Assembly: GCF_027596085.1 (NCBI RefSeq) | Contig: NC_072467.1 | Coordinates: forward strand, 14,439,976-14,503,975 | Reading direction: 5' to 3' | Length of the DNA stretch: 64,000 nt | From: Anoplopoma fimbria | Taxonomy: Eukaryota; Chordata; Actinopteri; Perciformes; Anoplopomatidae | Shown here: in pieces, positions 1 to 11,490 of the stretch | Layout of the letters: each line of letters opens with the position of its first letter | Numbering within the stretch: position 1 is the first letter of the stretch | The notes under the pieces: generated by a model | Told to the model about the DNA's origin: nothing | The model's input: the letters and a program-made list of their open reading frames with translations, nothing else | Databases searched by the model: none | Position numbers and translations under genes: made by a program

Positions 1-95
1 GTATCACAATACATTAACCTGAAACAACAATAACAATGGGGAGCAATACAATATGTATCACTATTGCTTTTTAAAGGTATCATTTATTTATCTAT

Positions 96-306
96 TTGTT
101 TTTATTTTCTTCACTTGAAGGGAATCATGGATGGCAATTCATCACATTTTCTCAAGTGAAAGGGCTTCCTAGTGGGCACTTCATCAAGTTTTCTCCACTG
201 GAAGGGCATCCTAGAGGGTACTTCATCACATTTTCTTAAGTGGAAGGGCTTCCTCGAGGGCATTTTGTCACGTTTTCTTCACTGGAAAGTCACCCTAAAG
301 GGCACT
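96..306 (+). repeat. 42-bp tandem repeat, about 4-5 degenerate copies
   Basis: Units built on TCATCACATTTTCT...AAGTGGAAGGGCTTCCT recur at 42-base spacing (for example near 138, 180, 222, 264). Because 42 is a multiple of three, the plus frame gives a 14-residue periodic peptide (GTSS-FL-WKG-LE pattern). No protein family is recognised, so I treat it as a minisatellite rather than a gene. Confidence 0.6.
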
Positions 307-774
307 TATGAGCCATTCTGGACAGAATCTTTTTGCATCTATGAAACATCCCTGGCAATCTTCTTTTGATATTTAAAGACCTCCAGCATTCATTGTGTCC
401 AAGAGGGACATGATTATGTGGCTGCTGGTCAGCCCCACGAGGAAGAGATCCTTTGTGGGGTTGAGACATGGAGACTAAGGTGACTAAGGTGTATCCATCC
501 TGGGATGAGCTATAAACCAGTCTGTATCTGGGAGAGGTGGTGAAATGCCACATCGTTCCATACAAGTAGAAAAGTCTTTCATAGAGGTTATCAAGGAATG
601 GACAGAGGCGTTCACTGTTGTAGGTCCCAATAAGAAGTTCATGCATTTTATGTCCTTATAATTGTAGCAGAATGTAGCAAATTTAAGACTATGTTGGGAA
701 AATGTACCTAATTAGTGTGAGTTTTTGAAGAAAGGCGGATTTTCCTTGGTCTGAGTATTCTGATCTACTTTAGG
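307..774. other. No recognised feature
   Basis: Follows the 42-bp repeat. A 118-codon minus-strand reading frame is open across part of it, but it matches no family I know and has no supporting context. Confidence 0.4.
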
Positions 775-1125
775 TCGAGTGTGTGGTTTTTCATTAACTA
801 CTTTTTTATGTACAGTGGATTGCAACCTCTGGTTTTGGATTGAGTCAGTGCCCAAAGCGAGGGATTTCAAGTTTCTTTGGGTCTTTTTCACCAGTGATAG
901 TAAGATGGACAGGCAAACCGTTGTGGTGAAGAAAAGCCGAGCCAGAAGGCAAAGCTCTCAATTTACCAGGCCATCTACGTTCTGACCCTCACCAATGGTC
1001 TTGAGCTTTTGGTAGTGACTCAAATAATTAGATTATGGATACAAGGGATCGAAATGAGTTTCCTTCGTTGGGTGAGGAGCTCAGACATCCAGAAGGGAAC
1101 TCGGAGTAGAGCCGCTGCGCCTTCT
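775..1125 (+). pseudogene. LINE (non-LTR retrotransposon) ORF2 fragment, C-terminal side of reverse transcriptase
   Basis: Plus-strand reading gives WIESVPKARDFKFLWVFFTS in one frame. From about 940 a second frame gives KLSIYQAIYVLTLTNG, then IEMSFLRWVRSSDIQKG. This order is the well-known region after the reverse transcriptase core in a common fish LINE (RTE/Rex-like by memory). The copy is broken by at least one frameshift near 920 and seems to lack a short block between FLRW and VRSSD. It is a dead 5'-truncated or internal fragment. Confidence 0.7.
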
Positions 1126-1135
1126 TGTTGAAATT

Positions 1136-1770
1136 TCACCATCCCCCTGTTTATAAGTCCCAGTAATAATCAGATTTTTCATTTTATCACAGGCTAAAAT
1201 TCAAACTACAACCCCATGAGGTGTGATGTTTATGCATTTAGCCCCGTTCTTGTCAAATAGACAACATTATGTCAACAAAATACAGCATCTTCAGGTCAAT
1301 ATAGCGAAACACAAGAGATTAAACAGCACACAGAGAACCCAAAAATAGCGTGGGCGAGGGAGATATACAAGGAAAGCAGAGTGATAGTGAAAGGGCAGAA
1401 TAAATGAGGAGATAGAGAGACAAAATAAGAGGAAGAGAGAGATTTAAGATAAATTATAGCACTAAAGGCCACCCTCTCTTCCACATACATCACATCTGCA
1501 GTGTGTGTGTGTGCGTATGTTTAATGGATAGGCCACAGGGCTTTGTCCTTTATTAAAGTCATTACAAGGACATCTTCTACCCAGCTCACCACAGACATCT
1601 AAGCACATATTATTTGGAACACACACATACACACACACAAACACAGGCGCCTTGTTCACTCCACTTACGTAAGACAAATCGCAGCAACTGGTGCAGGAGA
1701 GAAAATGAGAAAAAAGTTGAGAGGGCCCTTACATAAACACAACTCCTCCTAATAATGAAAACATAACCAA
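1136..1770. other. No recognised feature
   Basis: AT-rich unique-looking sequence with short GT/CA runs near 1500 and 1620. Confidence 0.4.
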
Positions 1771-2344
1771 CACGTTCTCACTCTTAACTCGTTGAATACC
1801 GAAGCTTGGTCAGTGGCCCTGCACTTCAAACTGTGATGCTGTAGGTTACCCTCTAACGTCAGTTTTGGACGTGTGAGGGACGGGGTGTCAGTTTACTCTC
1901 GTTAACATGCATATTGCCTTTCAAAATAAACTTGGGTGTTCATAGGAAATGTACATTTTTCTGCTCCGATGTAGGTTTACTCTGTTTTAAGGTTTAATAT
2001 CACTTGGTTAGGTTAAGGCAACAAAAGTACTTTGTGAGGGTTAAAAAAAGATGATGATATGAGTTAGATAAGCATGTTTGTTTCGTAAATAAGTACATTA
2101 CAAAAGTTAACAAAAATAAGGTCAAATTCGTTTTACGCCGACGTCCTTCCTACTCAGACTTTCTTACTCTTTATACTTCTTCAGTTGCTCTTACTGTCTA
2201 ATAATGACAGAGATGGGTTTACATTGGCATTTGTTGAAAGCCTGATGCATCTGATACAGACGCTAAAGGGTGCCTTGGTGCACCGAGGGGTACTGACCCA
2301 AGCGTTGGTATTTGATAAATTGGGAGTGAGAATGGGTTGACGTG
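1771..2344. repeat. Non-autonomous element with inverted ends (fish dispersed repeat)
   Basis: The left end reads CACGTTCTCACTCTTAACTC and then GTTGAATACCGAAGCTTGGT. The reverse complement of the right end (about 2290-2340) reads CATTCTCACTCCCAATTTAT and then CAAATACCAACGCTTGGGTC. The two ends are therefore imperfect inverted repeats of about 45 bases enclosing roughly 480 bases. The internal GGTTAGGTTAAGGCAACAAA motif is typical of an abundant fish repeat and recurs near 16850 and 60460-60530. The transposon superfamily is not established. Confidence 0.55.
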
Positions 2345-2569
2345 ACCTGCGATTTGCAGTGACCTGCAAATTCTGTCAAACTGTAAATTGTAAGGGCACC
2401 TCAGGTAAGTGGAACTCCCATTTCCATGAGGACAGGAGGTTGGTGCCCTTAGTACTGGTTTAATGCCAATAGTCAAAAATATGTCCCATTGGAGTGACAG
2501 CAAACCCATTATTCCAAAGGCCTATTGCTCTAAAAAAAAAAGTACAACAAACAAAAGAACATGGCTGGG

Positions 2570-2992
2570 TATTATCCAGACCTACGTCATCTGACCTTCA
2601 CCCCTGGAGACACCGGGGTCCATTTAGAATCCTGCACTTCTATTTCATTGCTTCTTCCTCTAACAGGCTTTGCTATAGTTTACCCAACTGAGTCGCAACC
2701 TAAATGCCAGACTGGCTTTTATGTGATGGCGTCGCTTTACTGCATTATTTTATCTTTGATATATTTGTGTTATTTTACTAAATGATGTGTTTATTTATCA
2801 TATATCTTAGTTTATTTTTATCGTAGTGATTCTTTTTTATGTTTACCTATTGTACTGTTTTATCAAGGTTTAAATTTCACCTAAGTTTGTCTTGCTTTGT
2901 TGTGCCTCACTGTTAAGCTTTCTGTTGTTTTACAGCACTTTGTAAACTCTGTTTTTAAAAGGGCTATATAAATAAAGTTATTATAAACCCAA
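2570..2992 (+). mobile_element. LINE-like 3' end
   Basis: AT-rich stretch ending with ACAGCACTTTGTAAACTCTG and GGGCTATATAAATAAAGTTA. This is the 3' end I recognise from a common fish non-LTR element: a stable terminal motif followed by an A-rich end. No open reading frame remains. Confidence 0.5.
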
Positions 2993-2999
2993 GCGCACC

Positions 3000-3734
3000 T
3001 ACTGCTCATTACCCTTTTTTTTACCAGATTTAAAATCCAAGATCCACCTTGAAATTCCAGTCACCCTGCGTTAACAATGATATTTTCTAGGAAGCTGTGT
3101 TCCATATGCTCCTTGCCCCTGGCGAGCCTTGGACAGTCAAGAAGTCTGCTTCTGCTTTCTTGGCTGGTTGTAACACGCCCTGGAAAGAGTGCAAAAGGCT
3201 GTAATGATTTTTCCACCCGCCAGCGTTGGTTTGAGCTAATGCTAAGATGTTAAGATGAGTGTCAACTCTTCTCTAGGAAAGCAGTATAGCTGCTCATGTC
3301 AATTGCAGTTGGTGGGATTTCATATATTATGAAGTTTAATAGTGCCGAATCAGAACCTCTGGATTGAGAGTAAGTAGCTTGTATATGCAAGGATAATGAT
3401 GTTTAATTTCTTTTTTTTGGTCTTGCTGGGAAAGCAGGACACATGGCAAACTGTACCTGACTAAAAAACCTTGAGTAAATCTCAATCATTTTAAGACTTC
3501 ATGACTTTGCTAGATGCCGAACATGGAGGAAGTTGCGTCATTCACTGAATCGGATGTTATTTTTGTGAATTTCAGCTTAAAATTAATCTGAAATTAAATT
3601 TGTTGGAAACAGAACAATCACGCACGGCAGCATAAAAGGTTTCTATGAATCTGAGTTTAGTGTCCTTGATGGGTCTGCTTGTGCACACCATCCATTGTAA
3701 TTGAAAAGGGAAATTTCTTTCCAGGTTAATTTTA
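3000..3734. other. No recognised feature
   Basis: Unique-looking intergenic sequence between the LINE-like end and the solo LTR. Confidence 0.4.
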
Positions 3735-3739
3735 AGATG
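3735..3739 (+). repeat. Target site duplication, left copy
   Basis: AGATG directly before the LTR start; identical to 4515-4519. Confidence 0.85.
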
Positions 3740-4011
3740 TGTCACAGTTCTTCCTCCATACTGTCAGTAGTTCCATACTCCCTGTCACTCTGTCTCACTC
3801 ACCTAATTGGCTCACTCTGTTCACCTGCCTGTCACTCTCTCTCAGTTCACTCCGGCCAGTTCCACTTCCAGCTCTCAGCCCAGCCCCCTCTCTCTCACCA
3901 CACTCTCCCTCACTCACCTAATTAGCCTCATGCAGTGCACCTGTCTGCCACACCCACCTCATCAGCACAATCCCTCTCACCTGCTCACTCTGCTGCACCT
4001 ACACCCTGCAG

Positions 4012-4017
4012 TATAAA
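4012..4017 (+). promoter_or_regulatory. TATA box of the LTR promoter
   Basis: TATAAA inside GCAGTATAAATGCC at the end of the presumed U3; the R region would start about 25-30 bases later. Confidence 0.65.
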
Positions 4018-4260
4018 TGCCCCACTCATTCACACACTCGCTGCCAGATCGTTCGTTGCATTTATGTCAGACCTTCCAGCAATTTCCCGTGGACTGATTT
4101 TCCGTTGCCGACCCTGCCTGCCTGTCTGGACTTCCCTGCCTTGCCTGTGCCCTGGTCAACGACTCAGCCTTCTGTCCCCTACCACCGGATTCCCCTACCT
4201 TGCCTTTGCCTCGGTTAGCCACCTTAGCCTTCTGTCCCCGACCACGAGTTTAGCCTCCCC

Positions 4261-4464
4261 TCTGGTTTCCGTCTGCCTGATCCCCTGCCTGTTTCCCACT
4301 GTGAGTCATATCCTGCCTGTCTGTCTGCTGTGTGCTCAGCTTTAAATAAAGCTCCAGAACTCTCTGGTTTCCGTCTGCCTGATCCCCTGCCTGTTTCCCA
4401 CTGTGAGTCATATCCTGCCTGTCTGTCTGCTGTGTGCTCAGCTTTAAATAAAGCTCCAGAACTT
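4261..4464 (+). repeat. 102-bp tandem duplication inside the LTR, carrying the poly(A) signal twice
   Basis: The block starting TCTGGTTTCCGTCTGCC at 4261 repeats at 4363 and is almost identical over 102 bases. Each copy ends with TTTAAATAAAGCTCCAGAAC, giving AATAAA at 4345-4350 and 4447-4452. The near-identity implies a recent event, either in the parent element or after insertion. Confidence 0.9.
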
Positions 4465-4514
4465 TATCTGTCTCCTGGTCGTACTGCTTTTGGGTCCACA
4501 CCACATCCGTGACA

Positions 4515-4519
4515 AGATG
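4515..4519 (+). repeat. Target site duplication, right copy
   Basis: AGATG directly after the LTR end; identical to 3735-3739. Confidence 0.85.
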
Positions 4520-5579
4520 ATTGTGTACTCGGGGGGTCGTTAACAGAAAAATAAATTGTGGAATGGATAGATCCTCTGGATAGTGAGGTTTTGAGTGGGA
4601 GAGGAAAATGCTGAAATTTCGAGATAGTAAAAGCAGAAACTGATGGCAATTGATTTATATCTTTAAAAGGCCAATGAGGTAGGTAAACGGCACATATTTT
4701 CTTTTGTTAATTTTGGGATTGATTTTTTTTAATTGTTTTGGGCCATGCTAAACCTGATGCTTATTTCTGCAGACCCTTTCTGAATAAATCAATATTGTGT
4801 ACTGCAGCATACATATATTAAGAAAGCAGTCGTTCAAATTTCCTCAATGTTTATACCGTGTTCATCATCTTTAAATAATTAGTCTTAGAATGAGTCAATG
4901 AATTGGCCTCAAGGGCCGTCACCAGTGAACAAGAGAAAGTCATTATACATGACCAACACTGGACTATCGATCAGCTGCTTAAGTAATGCATACTTAAACG
5001 GTATTTGAATGAGGATTTGTTATATAGGATTGATGATTGTAAAAGGGGCAGCTATTCAAATGATTGATGGAACGGAAAATAGATTATTATCCATTTGCCT
5101 TCATTTTGCCATCATCTGCTGTTCTAGTGGAATGACTATGAAAGACATTACATTTAGTAATTTGACTGTGTAAAAACTGAATAAACGCAATGCTAAGCTA
5201 AAAATATGTTTACTGTGCTCTCTACTGGTGACCATGAGAGTTTACCCTGCATGCTGTCTGTTTGTTTGTTCTTATAGGGGTGATGTGAGACTAGTCTTCC
5301 TGTTCTGGACAATTTTCCCCAGTTCACTTTTCAATGTGGAACACTTTACAAGTGAGCAATACCTAAAGAGTTACCTACTTGCCCCAGAATATGTGCTGGA
5401 ACATAAGGAATGCATTTTCTTGCCATGGAGATGCCATTACCCATTTTCCTATGAATTGTGTGAAATGACAGTTGACTATTTGTAATTAATCTGTTACATA
5501 GGTTCACTGGCCAAGTACTAACTGTATTGTGTGAAGGCATAGATGACAAGTTTTTGGGGATGTTGAGTACCAACTTATT
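4520..5579. other. No recognised feature
   Basis: AT-rich intergenic sequence. An 85-codon plus-strand frame near 5228-5485 has no recognisable domain. Confidence 0.4.
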
Positions 5580-6290
5580 TAGTTATATCCATTCAAATAC
5601 CAAGTTAAACTCTAAAGATGTATTTGCTGCATAATACAGTGTATCATCGGCGTACATTTGTATACTTGCCTTACACATAACATATGCAGTCATTTTTCTT
5701 AAAGATTGAATACAGGAGTGGTCCAAGACAGCTACCATGCGACGGGCAACTGTCAAGCGTTTCGCAGTTAGACATGCTACCGTTGTAACATACCCTTTGT
5801 GTTCTGCATGAAAGATAGCCTTTCATAAATGAAATGGCGCTTGATGTAAATTCTTACCATTTTTATGTACCGATTAAAAGATCAATATCTAAAACATTAA
5901 ATTCCGTGCTAACATCCACATTGCACCTGTCGTCATAGGGTTATGAATCTCCCTTTAACCAGTCATGTGTGATGAGGCGGAAGAGGAGTAGTTGTGTCTA
6001 TAAGCATGTGGACATCTAGTATTTAAACAGTCAAAAGTAAAGTATTTGTGAATTGGCTATTCTCTCCAGCAGTTTGTTGAGGCAGGAGTGATGGGTCTGT
6101 TGTTCTGTCCTGTCTAATGTTAATCTGCCATCTTTACGTAAGGGAATTATTTTTGCCTTCTTTCCAAATGCTTACCTTTAATTTAATATATGGCATATTG
6201 GACTAGAAGTTTAGTCATCTGGGAGACCAACCTTTTTACTGTCCTGTGTGTGAAAAGTTCTAGCCAGAATTTAACATTGGCATTACATGA
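5580..6290 (-). pseudogene. LINE reverse-transcriptase remnant
   Basis: Read on the minus strand, 5628-5654 encodes YADDTLYYA, the catalytic YxDD box of a reverse transcriptase. Upstream in the same direction (about 5700-5760) it encodes HGSCLGPLLYSIF, matching the PQGS-LGPLLF motif that precedes YADD by the expected distance. The sequence at 5760-6290 resembles the preceding fingers/palm part of the same fish element but is full of frameshifts and stops. It is a decayed non-LTR retrotransposon fragment with no recognisable endonuclease or 3' tail here. Confidence 0.75.
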
Positions 6291-9256
6291 AAAGGAGCAG
6301 CACAATCTAGTTAAATTACAGCCAAAACGTAGAACATTGTAAAGTCACAATATTGTTTTTATTAGGTTTTTTTTTTTTTGTACCTGAGCTGGTTTGCCAA
6401 GGTAGTTTATTATATTGTTTTTTTCCTGCTGGGCCTGCAATATGTGAAGATTAGCACCTACATGCTGTGCTAATATTTCACACGATACGGTTGCAGATTT
6501 CACACTGAAGGAAAAGAGCGCTATTCTAGCAGTAATAAGTCGCAGTGCCACTATTTCAACTCAGAGGATGCAGCGGAACTTGTTTTGCCTAGGAGAAGAG
6601 TAGGCTAGTGTTCGCCTGTCGCCATGTAATTTAGCCTGTGTTGTTGGTAGTGTAGTATTAGGATACTAACCTGTTGGGCTACTCTCCTTTGTGCAGACAA
6701 TAATTCCTGTCTGGCAACATCTGCAATTCACAGTCTGTGAAGATCTAAGGCGATCTGTGAAGTGTGCAAAGGATAGGCAGATGTGAAACATCTGTAATGC
6801 ACATGCATCACCCTACCCTGGTATAGAGTGTTAATAATTATTATAATAGTTCATTTAGGAACAAGTTGATATCATAAAATTAGAATTGTGGTTAAAACCG
6901 TATTGTTGCACCTATTCTCCACTGTTTTTAGAATATACAAATCATTTTGCTGTCTCAACACATACAAATGAAAGGCACATTGATATAAATGGGGCGGACA
7001 AAATAATTCAGTGTATCACTGCACTCATTACATTTTTAATGTGTGCCCACCAGCACCTGTGAAGCGTACTGCGAAAAACCACAGTCAGGAAATATACAAA
7101 AATACAGAACATACTGTATTTTCGTGCTTGCATAATGCTAATAGGGCGAGTTTGTTTTTGTTATCAGAACACAGCACTCCCATTACCCGAAGCAGGATCG
7201 TGTGTTTTTCTTTTTTCCAGGGGATCCAGTGTCTCCATCTGGACAAACAGGCAGCTGGGACCATCTGCTGCTGCATGACCTGGACAACCTTCTCTGTAAA
7301 AAGTGCAATTAAGATGGCTGTTTCTGCCCCACAGGCTGTCATATACATGCAGGGAGGTGAGGGTGGTTGATCAATACCGGTGGTTCAGTAAGTATTTGTC
7401 CAACTGCAGAAATATACAGTATATCCTTGTTTGATGTTTTGATGATGGCGGTGGGCAAGCGCTGTCTAACAGTTAAAGATATCCCATAGGCAGGGTTGTA
7501 GTTACGGCTGTGTACTGAGGACATTTTGAGTTGTATTAAGGTTTTTTCAACCTTTTACTCTGTGGTTTTGTACAAACAATGGTTATAGAGTCCACGTTCA
7601 ATTAAGAAAATGAAATGAACATTGTATAATCCCTTTTAAATGGTTTGACCCTCCACACACATTTACAAGTTACATTAAATTCTAACATTTACATGAACTA
7701 GTGTAATAGTAATGGTAATATTACCGTTTTGTAATATTTCATACAAACCGTTGTATGGCGATACATTATTCCTGAAGGACACATTAGTTCACAAACACAC
7801 TAAGAAAGGGACAGGTGAGTGGAGGGGTATTCAGTTGGATGCAATCTGCAACCTCACCACTAAAGTTCCACATAATCAGCAGGAAACCAAAGTATTCTTG
7901 AATGGCAGTGTTAATGATGTAGAGAGAGCAGTGGTGAAGGCACAAAAAACAAATAAAACAAAAAACACTTTTTCTGTCATTTTCTGTCTTGTTCAGCGTA
8001 TGTACCAATGTTTAAAATGCAAGCCGTGACGCGTTGGATGTGAAGTTTGCCAGCAGACTCGGAGTCAGCAGGTCATAAGTTGCAAGGCGCGGGTCCTCGC
8101 GGCTGCGACCCCAGGCATCTGCCGGGGCTGCTGCCAGTGGCTGAGACACTGACACTCTGTTAGAATCACTAACAGAGCATCGGCTAACTAATAGAGCAAC
8201 GCTGAGCTGCTTCCACATGGGAACCCTCAGTCCTTGACCTTCAACATCTGTCGGGGAGTTCTAGGTTTCAGCTATCTTGTTTCCACGATAAGATCCACCG
8301 CCAAGAACAGACAGGGCCACGCTGAAGGCAGCATGGGGAGCGTTGATCACATGTTCACTATCAGCGCGGGCTGAGGCAATGGCACCAGCACGATTCTGTT
8401 TCATAGAAGAAACACTCATCCGCTTACAGTCTACCTTTAAGGGGAGACACGGAAAGTGAATATATAAACAAATCCCTCTGTAAAAATTCTTCACAATATA
8501 GATATGACTGAAATTGGGAAGGTTGGGGGTATGTAAGTGCTGCTGATTTGGAGATTTCTGACTCAGAGTCTGAGAAAAAGTTCTGTACATTTGCTGCTGC
8601 TATTGTCACAAAAACACGTACGCACAGGGCGCAACTGAGCTGACGGATAAAAGCAAGAGATAAATCATGTCTATGGCTGATTGATACCGCCATGAAAATT
8701 AAAAAGACGATGCTTTTTTTAACACCTCATTAATAGCTACTTTATAGTACTTTTTGTTATGTAAATTGGACTTTATCCATAACTATATCATAAATCTAAC
8801 CTGAGTGGTTACTACTGTTTTACTTTTTGGAGCAGAGGAGTAATGTCTTCACTTATTTAAGCTTTCCTGTCAGTGGAATTAAAAATGGAAGGTTTGTCCT
8901 GAGGGTGCCACCAAATTACAGGCCATGATAATCACTAAATAGTTGTTCCTCAACTGTTGCTTGTCATGGCAATTAACCATAATATAATTATAATAATCAC
9001 AATACTTTAATAATAAACTTTAAACTCAAAGTCAAGACCAAGACCAGACTGTATGAGTCCCACACTGCGTGACACACTTACAATTAAGTCTGGCACATGC
9101 AAACCATAGACACACCTCTAATCAATCTGAAAAGATCCACATTCCCACTGAAAACAAACTCCTCTTCATTCACCTCTTTCAGGGTAAATTATATGTATGA
9201 GAATTGGCAAACAAACACAAACACTAAGGAGCTGAAATCAACTTAACCATATTAAA
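6291..9256. other. Mostly featureless, with a GC-richer patch at about 8040-8420
   Basis: AT-rich intergenic sequence with no recognised repeat. The GC-richer patch carries a minus-strand frame ending SVALSVLGGGSYRGNKIAET with a possible AG acceptor before it, but I recognise no protein. Confidence 0.35.
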
Positions 9257-9514
9257 TTAACTCTCCTTTAACTTTTCTATGTCATGCTTACTTTCTAAGT
9301 CTCCGTTTGAAATTGTCCCAGCTGTCTCAGTCAGCGTTGCATTACAGAATTGACACACTGCTGTGTGTTTTCTTTTCGGATGCTGTTTTGCAGATGATCT
9401 CTTTGCTGGTTTCAGTAGCCAAAATGTATTACCTAAGGTTTGGCTGACATCTCCTCCCACTTGTAATGAGTCAAGGTTATCGGTTTCATTTGAAGCAGGA
9501 AGTTTTACACCCAA
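9257..9514 (-). pseudogene. BED-type zinc-finger remnant, possibly from a hAT transposon
   Basis: The 85-codon minus-strand frame contains KHTAVCQFCNATLTETAG, followed by a shortened stretch and ESKHDIEKLKES. This resembles a BED finger (C-x2-C, then a spaced H...KH), the DNA-binding domain at the N-terminus of many hAT transposases and ZBED genes. The part with the first histidine seems deleted (ISNGDLESKHD in place of a TSN-L-HLESKHD form). No transposase catalytic region follows. The family call is tentative. Confidence 0.45.
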
Positions 9515-11149
9515 TCACTACTATTATGATGTTAACAAGTAGATCAGAATAATTAATATGCATGAAAAACATTGTAATATTGAGTGCCGCACAGTCAAGG
9601 AATGAAGATACTTTCAAATCACAAACTTTCTGTTGCATTTAAATTCTACAAGCATCCAGTATACAGACAGCGGGCATGTAAATGGAGATAAACAAGCGGA
9701 GAGAAAATCGTTGCTGTGTTCCAGTCAGGATCAGTGAGGATCAATGACCTTGCTCAGCAGCAGGTTATGGCTTCTTCAGCATCAATAAGTGAAGTCCCAG
9801 TTGTTAGCTCTGAGTCCATTTGGTCATGCTGAAGAAGGTCATATAATACTGAGGCTGGTGACCCTGTGACTGCATGATGTCTTCCCACTGCCACTTGGAT
9901 GTGCTTCAATTACAAACCCGTGCGTGTGCGTGCGTGCGCGTCCGTCCGTCCAACAGAAGGCCTTGGAATCCGTGGACCAGCGAGCCAACAGGGGACATTT
10001 TGATGGCCAATGTTGGTCACACTTTAAATTATGCTAAACAGATATCTAAAACCCTCTGGAGAGTTTTATTTCAATTTGTGAAGGGGCTGAAGAAGAAAAA
10101 TTTAACGAGTCAACTAGTTTCAATTTTCACATTGCATTAAAATGAAGGGGCTACCTAGAAGGCCGAGCAATAAAAGGTATTAATATCTAAGAACAAATAA
10201 AATAGGAAGTTAAAGTAATAAAATGGTCAGCAATGACAACGACTTTTTCTTCTTTGTTCTTTATTTTTAAATCATTCAAAACTCATAAACATCCGACGTT
10301 TACTGGACTTTTAAAATGTCCCCATAAAAACTCCCCTAACTAGTTTTCATGAAGAATAAGGTTTAAATGAATTTTAAATGTACTTGTTTTCTCACAGGAT
10401 AACGTAATGGATGGATGGATATTGGTCTTTGTGTGATTGTTTTAAAGTGATGTTAAAATTTTAAAGACTTTTAGATGTTTGAAAGGAGACTGACCCACTT
10501 TCTTCTGAACAGAATATGCTGGTAGATTAAATATATTGTGTTTGCCAAATTCAAATTTTTGAGTATGGTAAATTATATAGCCAATAGTTCTATTAGATTG
10601 TTCCTAATCCAACTGGACATGTTTGTTTCAAGGAGTCCTCTCTTAACTTGCACATAGTGAAACAGGTCCCATTTTAGATCATACCACTCCACACGTTTCA
10701 ATATAGTGACATTTAGAGCAAAATGTAAATACTACTTATGGGAAATGAAGAAAATATTTAGTATATGGTAAAATGGTTTTAAAATATCATCCAATAAGTA
10801 ATCTGTATATGACTAAAACTTTATGACTAAAACTTAAAATTATGTTTTTTCTGATGCTGTAGTTCTTGATAAGTGTATGATATTACTTCATGTAGCCAAG
10901 GGGACTGTTTATTTATCAGTTAACTCAAAAATGTAAGTGGTTGTGGATTTTTTAGCAGATTTGTGTCAGAAAGACATTTGTGTGTTCAAAACATAAACCT
11001 TAATTCATCCCTTTTTTAACAAAATGGGAAAGCCTTTGTATCTATTCAGTTTGTGCTCACTGCAGACAGTTTCACTGCAGGCTATGGTGGTCTCCTCTCT
11101 GATACGTAGAATATACTATCCCTATTTTCATGGCTATAATTCTACTGTA
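9515..11149. other. No recognised feature
   Basis: AT-rich intergenic sequence. A short GGATGGATGGAT run near 10410 may be a LINE tail scar. Confidence 0.4.
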
Positions 11150-11490
11150 ATAATTGCTGCTGTTATTATAAGTAGTCTTATTATATGAATCATTTATGTC
11201 ATATACATTGAATGTGTTGTATCTAAGAACTGTTATGCTGCTCATTCTGTACACATGACATCTATTGCATTCTGTCCATCCTGGGAGAAGGATCCCTCCT
11301 CTGTCGTTCTCCCATAGGTTTCTTCCTTTTTTCTCCCTGTTAAAGGGGTTTTTTAGGGGAGTTTTTCCTGTGCCGATGTGAGGGAAGGACAGAGGATGTC
11401 GCATGTGCACAGATTGTAAAGCCCTCTGAGGCAAATTTGTAATTTGTGATTCTGGGCTATACAAAATAAACTGAATTGAAAAAATTGAAT
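11150..11490 (+). mobile_element. Fish dispersed retroelement 3' end (GAATTGAA-type tail)
   Basis: Contains the blocks CTGTCCATCCTGGGAGAAGG, GGTTTCTTCC, GGGGAGTTTTTCCTGTGCCG and TGTAAAGCCCTCTGAGGCAA, ending in GGGCTATACAAAATAAACTG and AATTGAA repeats. I recognise this order as a very common percomorph retroelement 3' end. A second fragment of the same end lies at 16995-17055. Confidence 0.65.

Larger units (their letters stand above)
3740..4514 (+). mobile_element. Solo LTR of a Ty3/gypsy-type retrotransposon
   Basis: 775-base element that starts TGTCACAG and ends CCGTGACA, so its ends are short inverted repeats. It is flanked by a perfect 5-base target duplication, AGATG, at 3735-3739 and 4515-4519. 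Inside are a pyrimidine-rich U3, a TATA box (4012-4017) and two AATAAA signals. No primer-binding site, gag or pol follows, so this is a solo LTR left by recombination between the two LTRs. The Ty3/gypsy assignment rests on the familiar GGGTCCACACC...GTGACA end. Confidence 0.85.
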
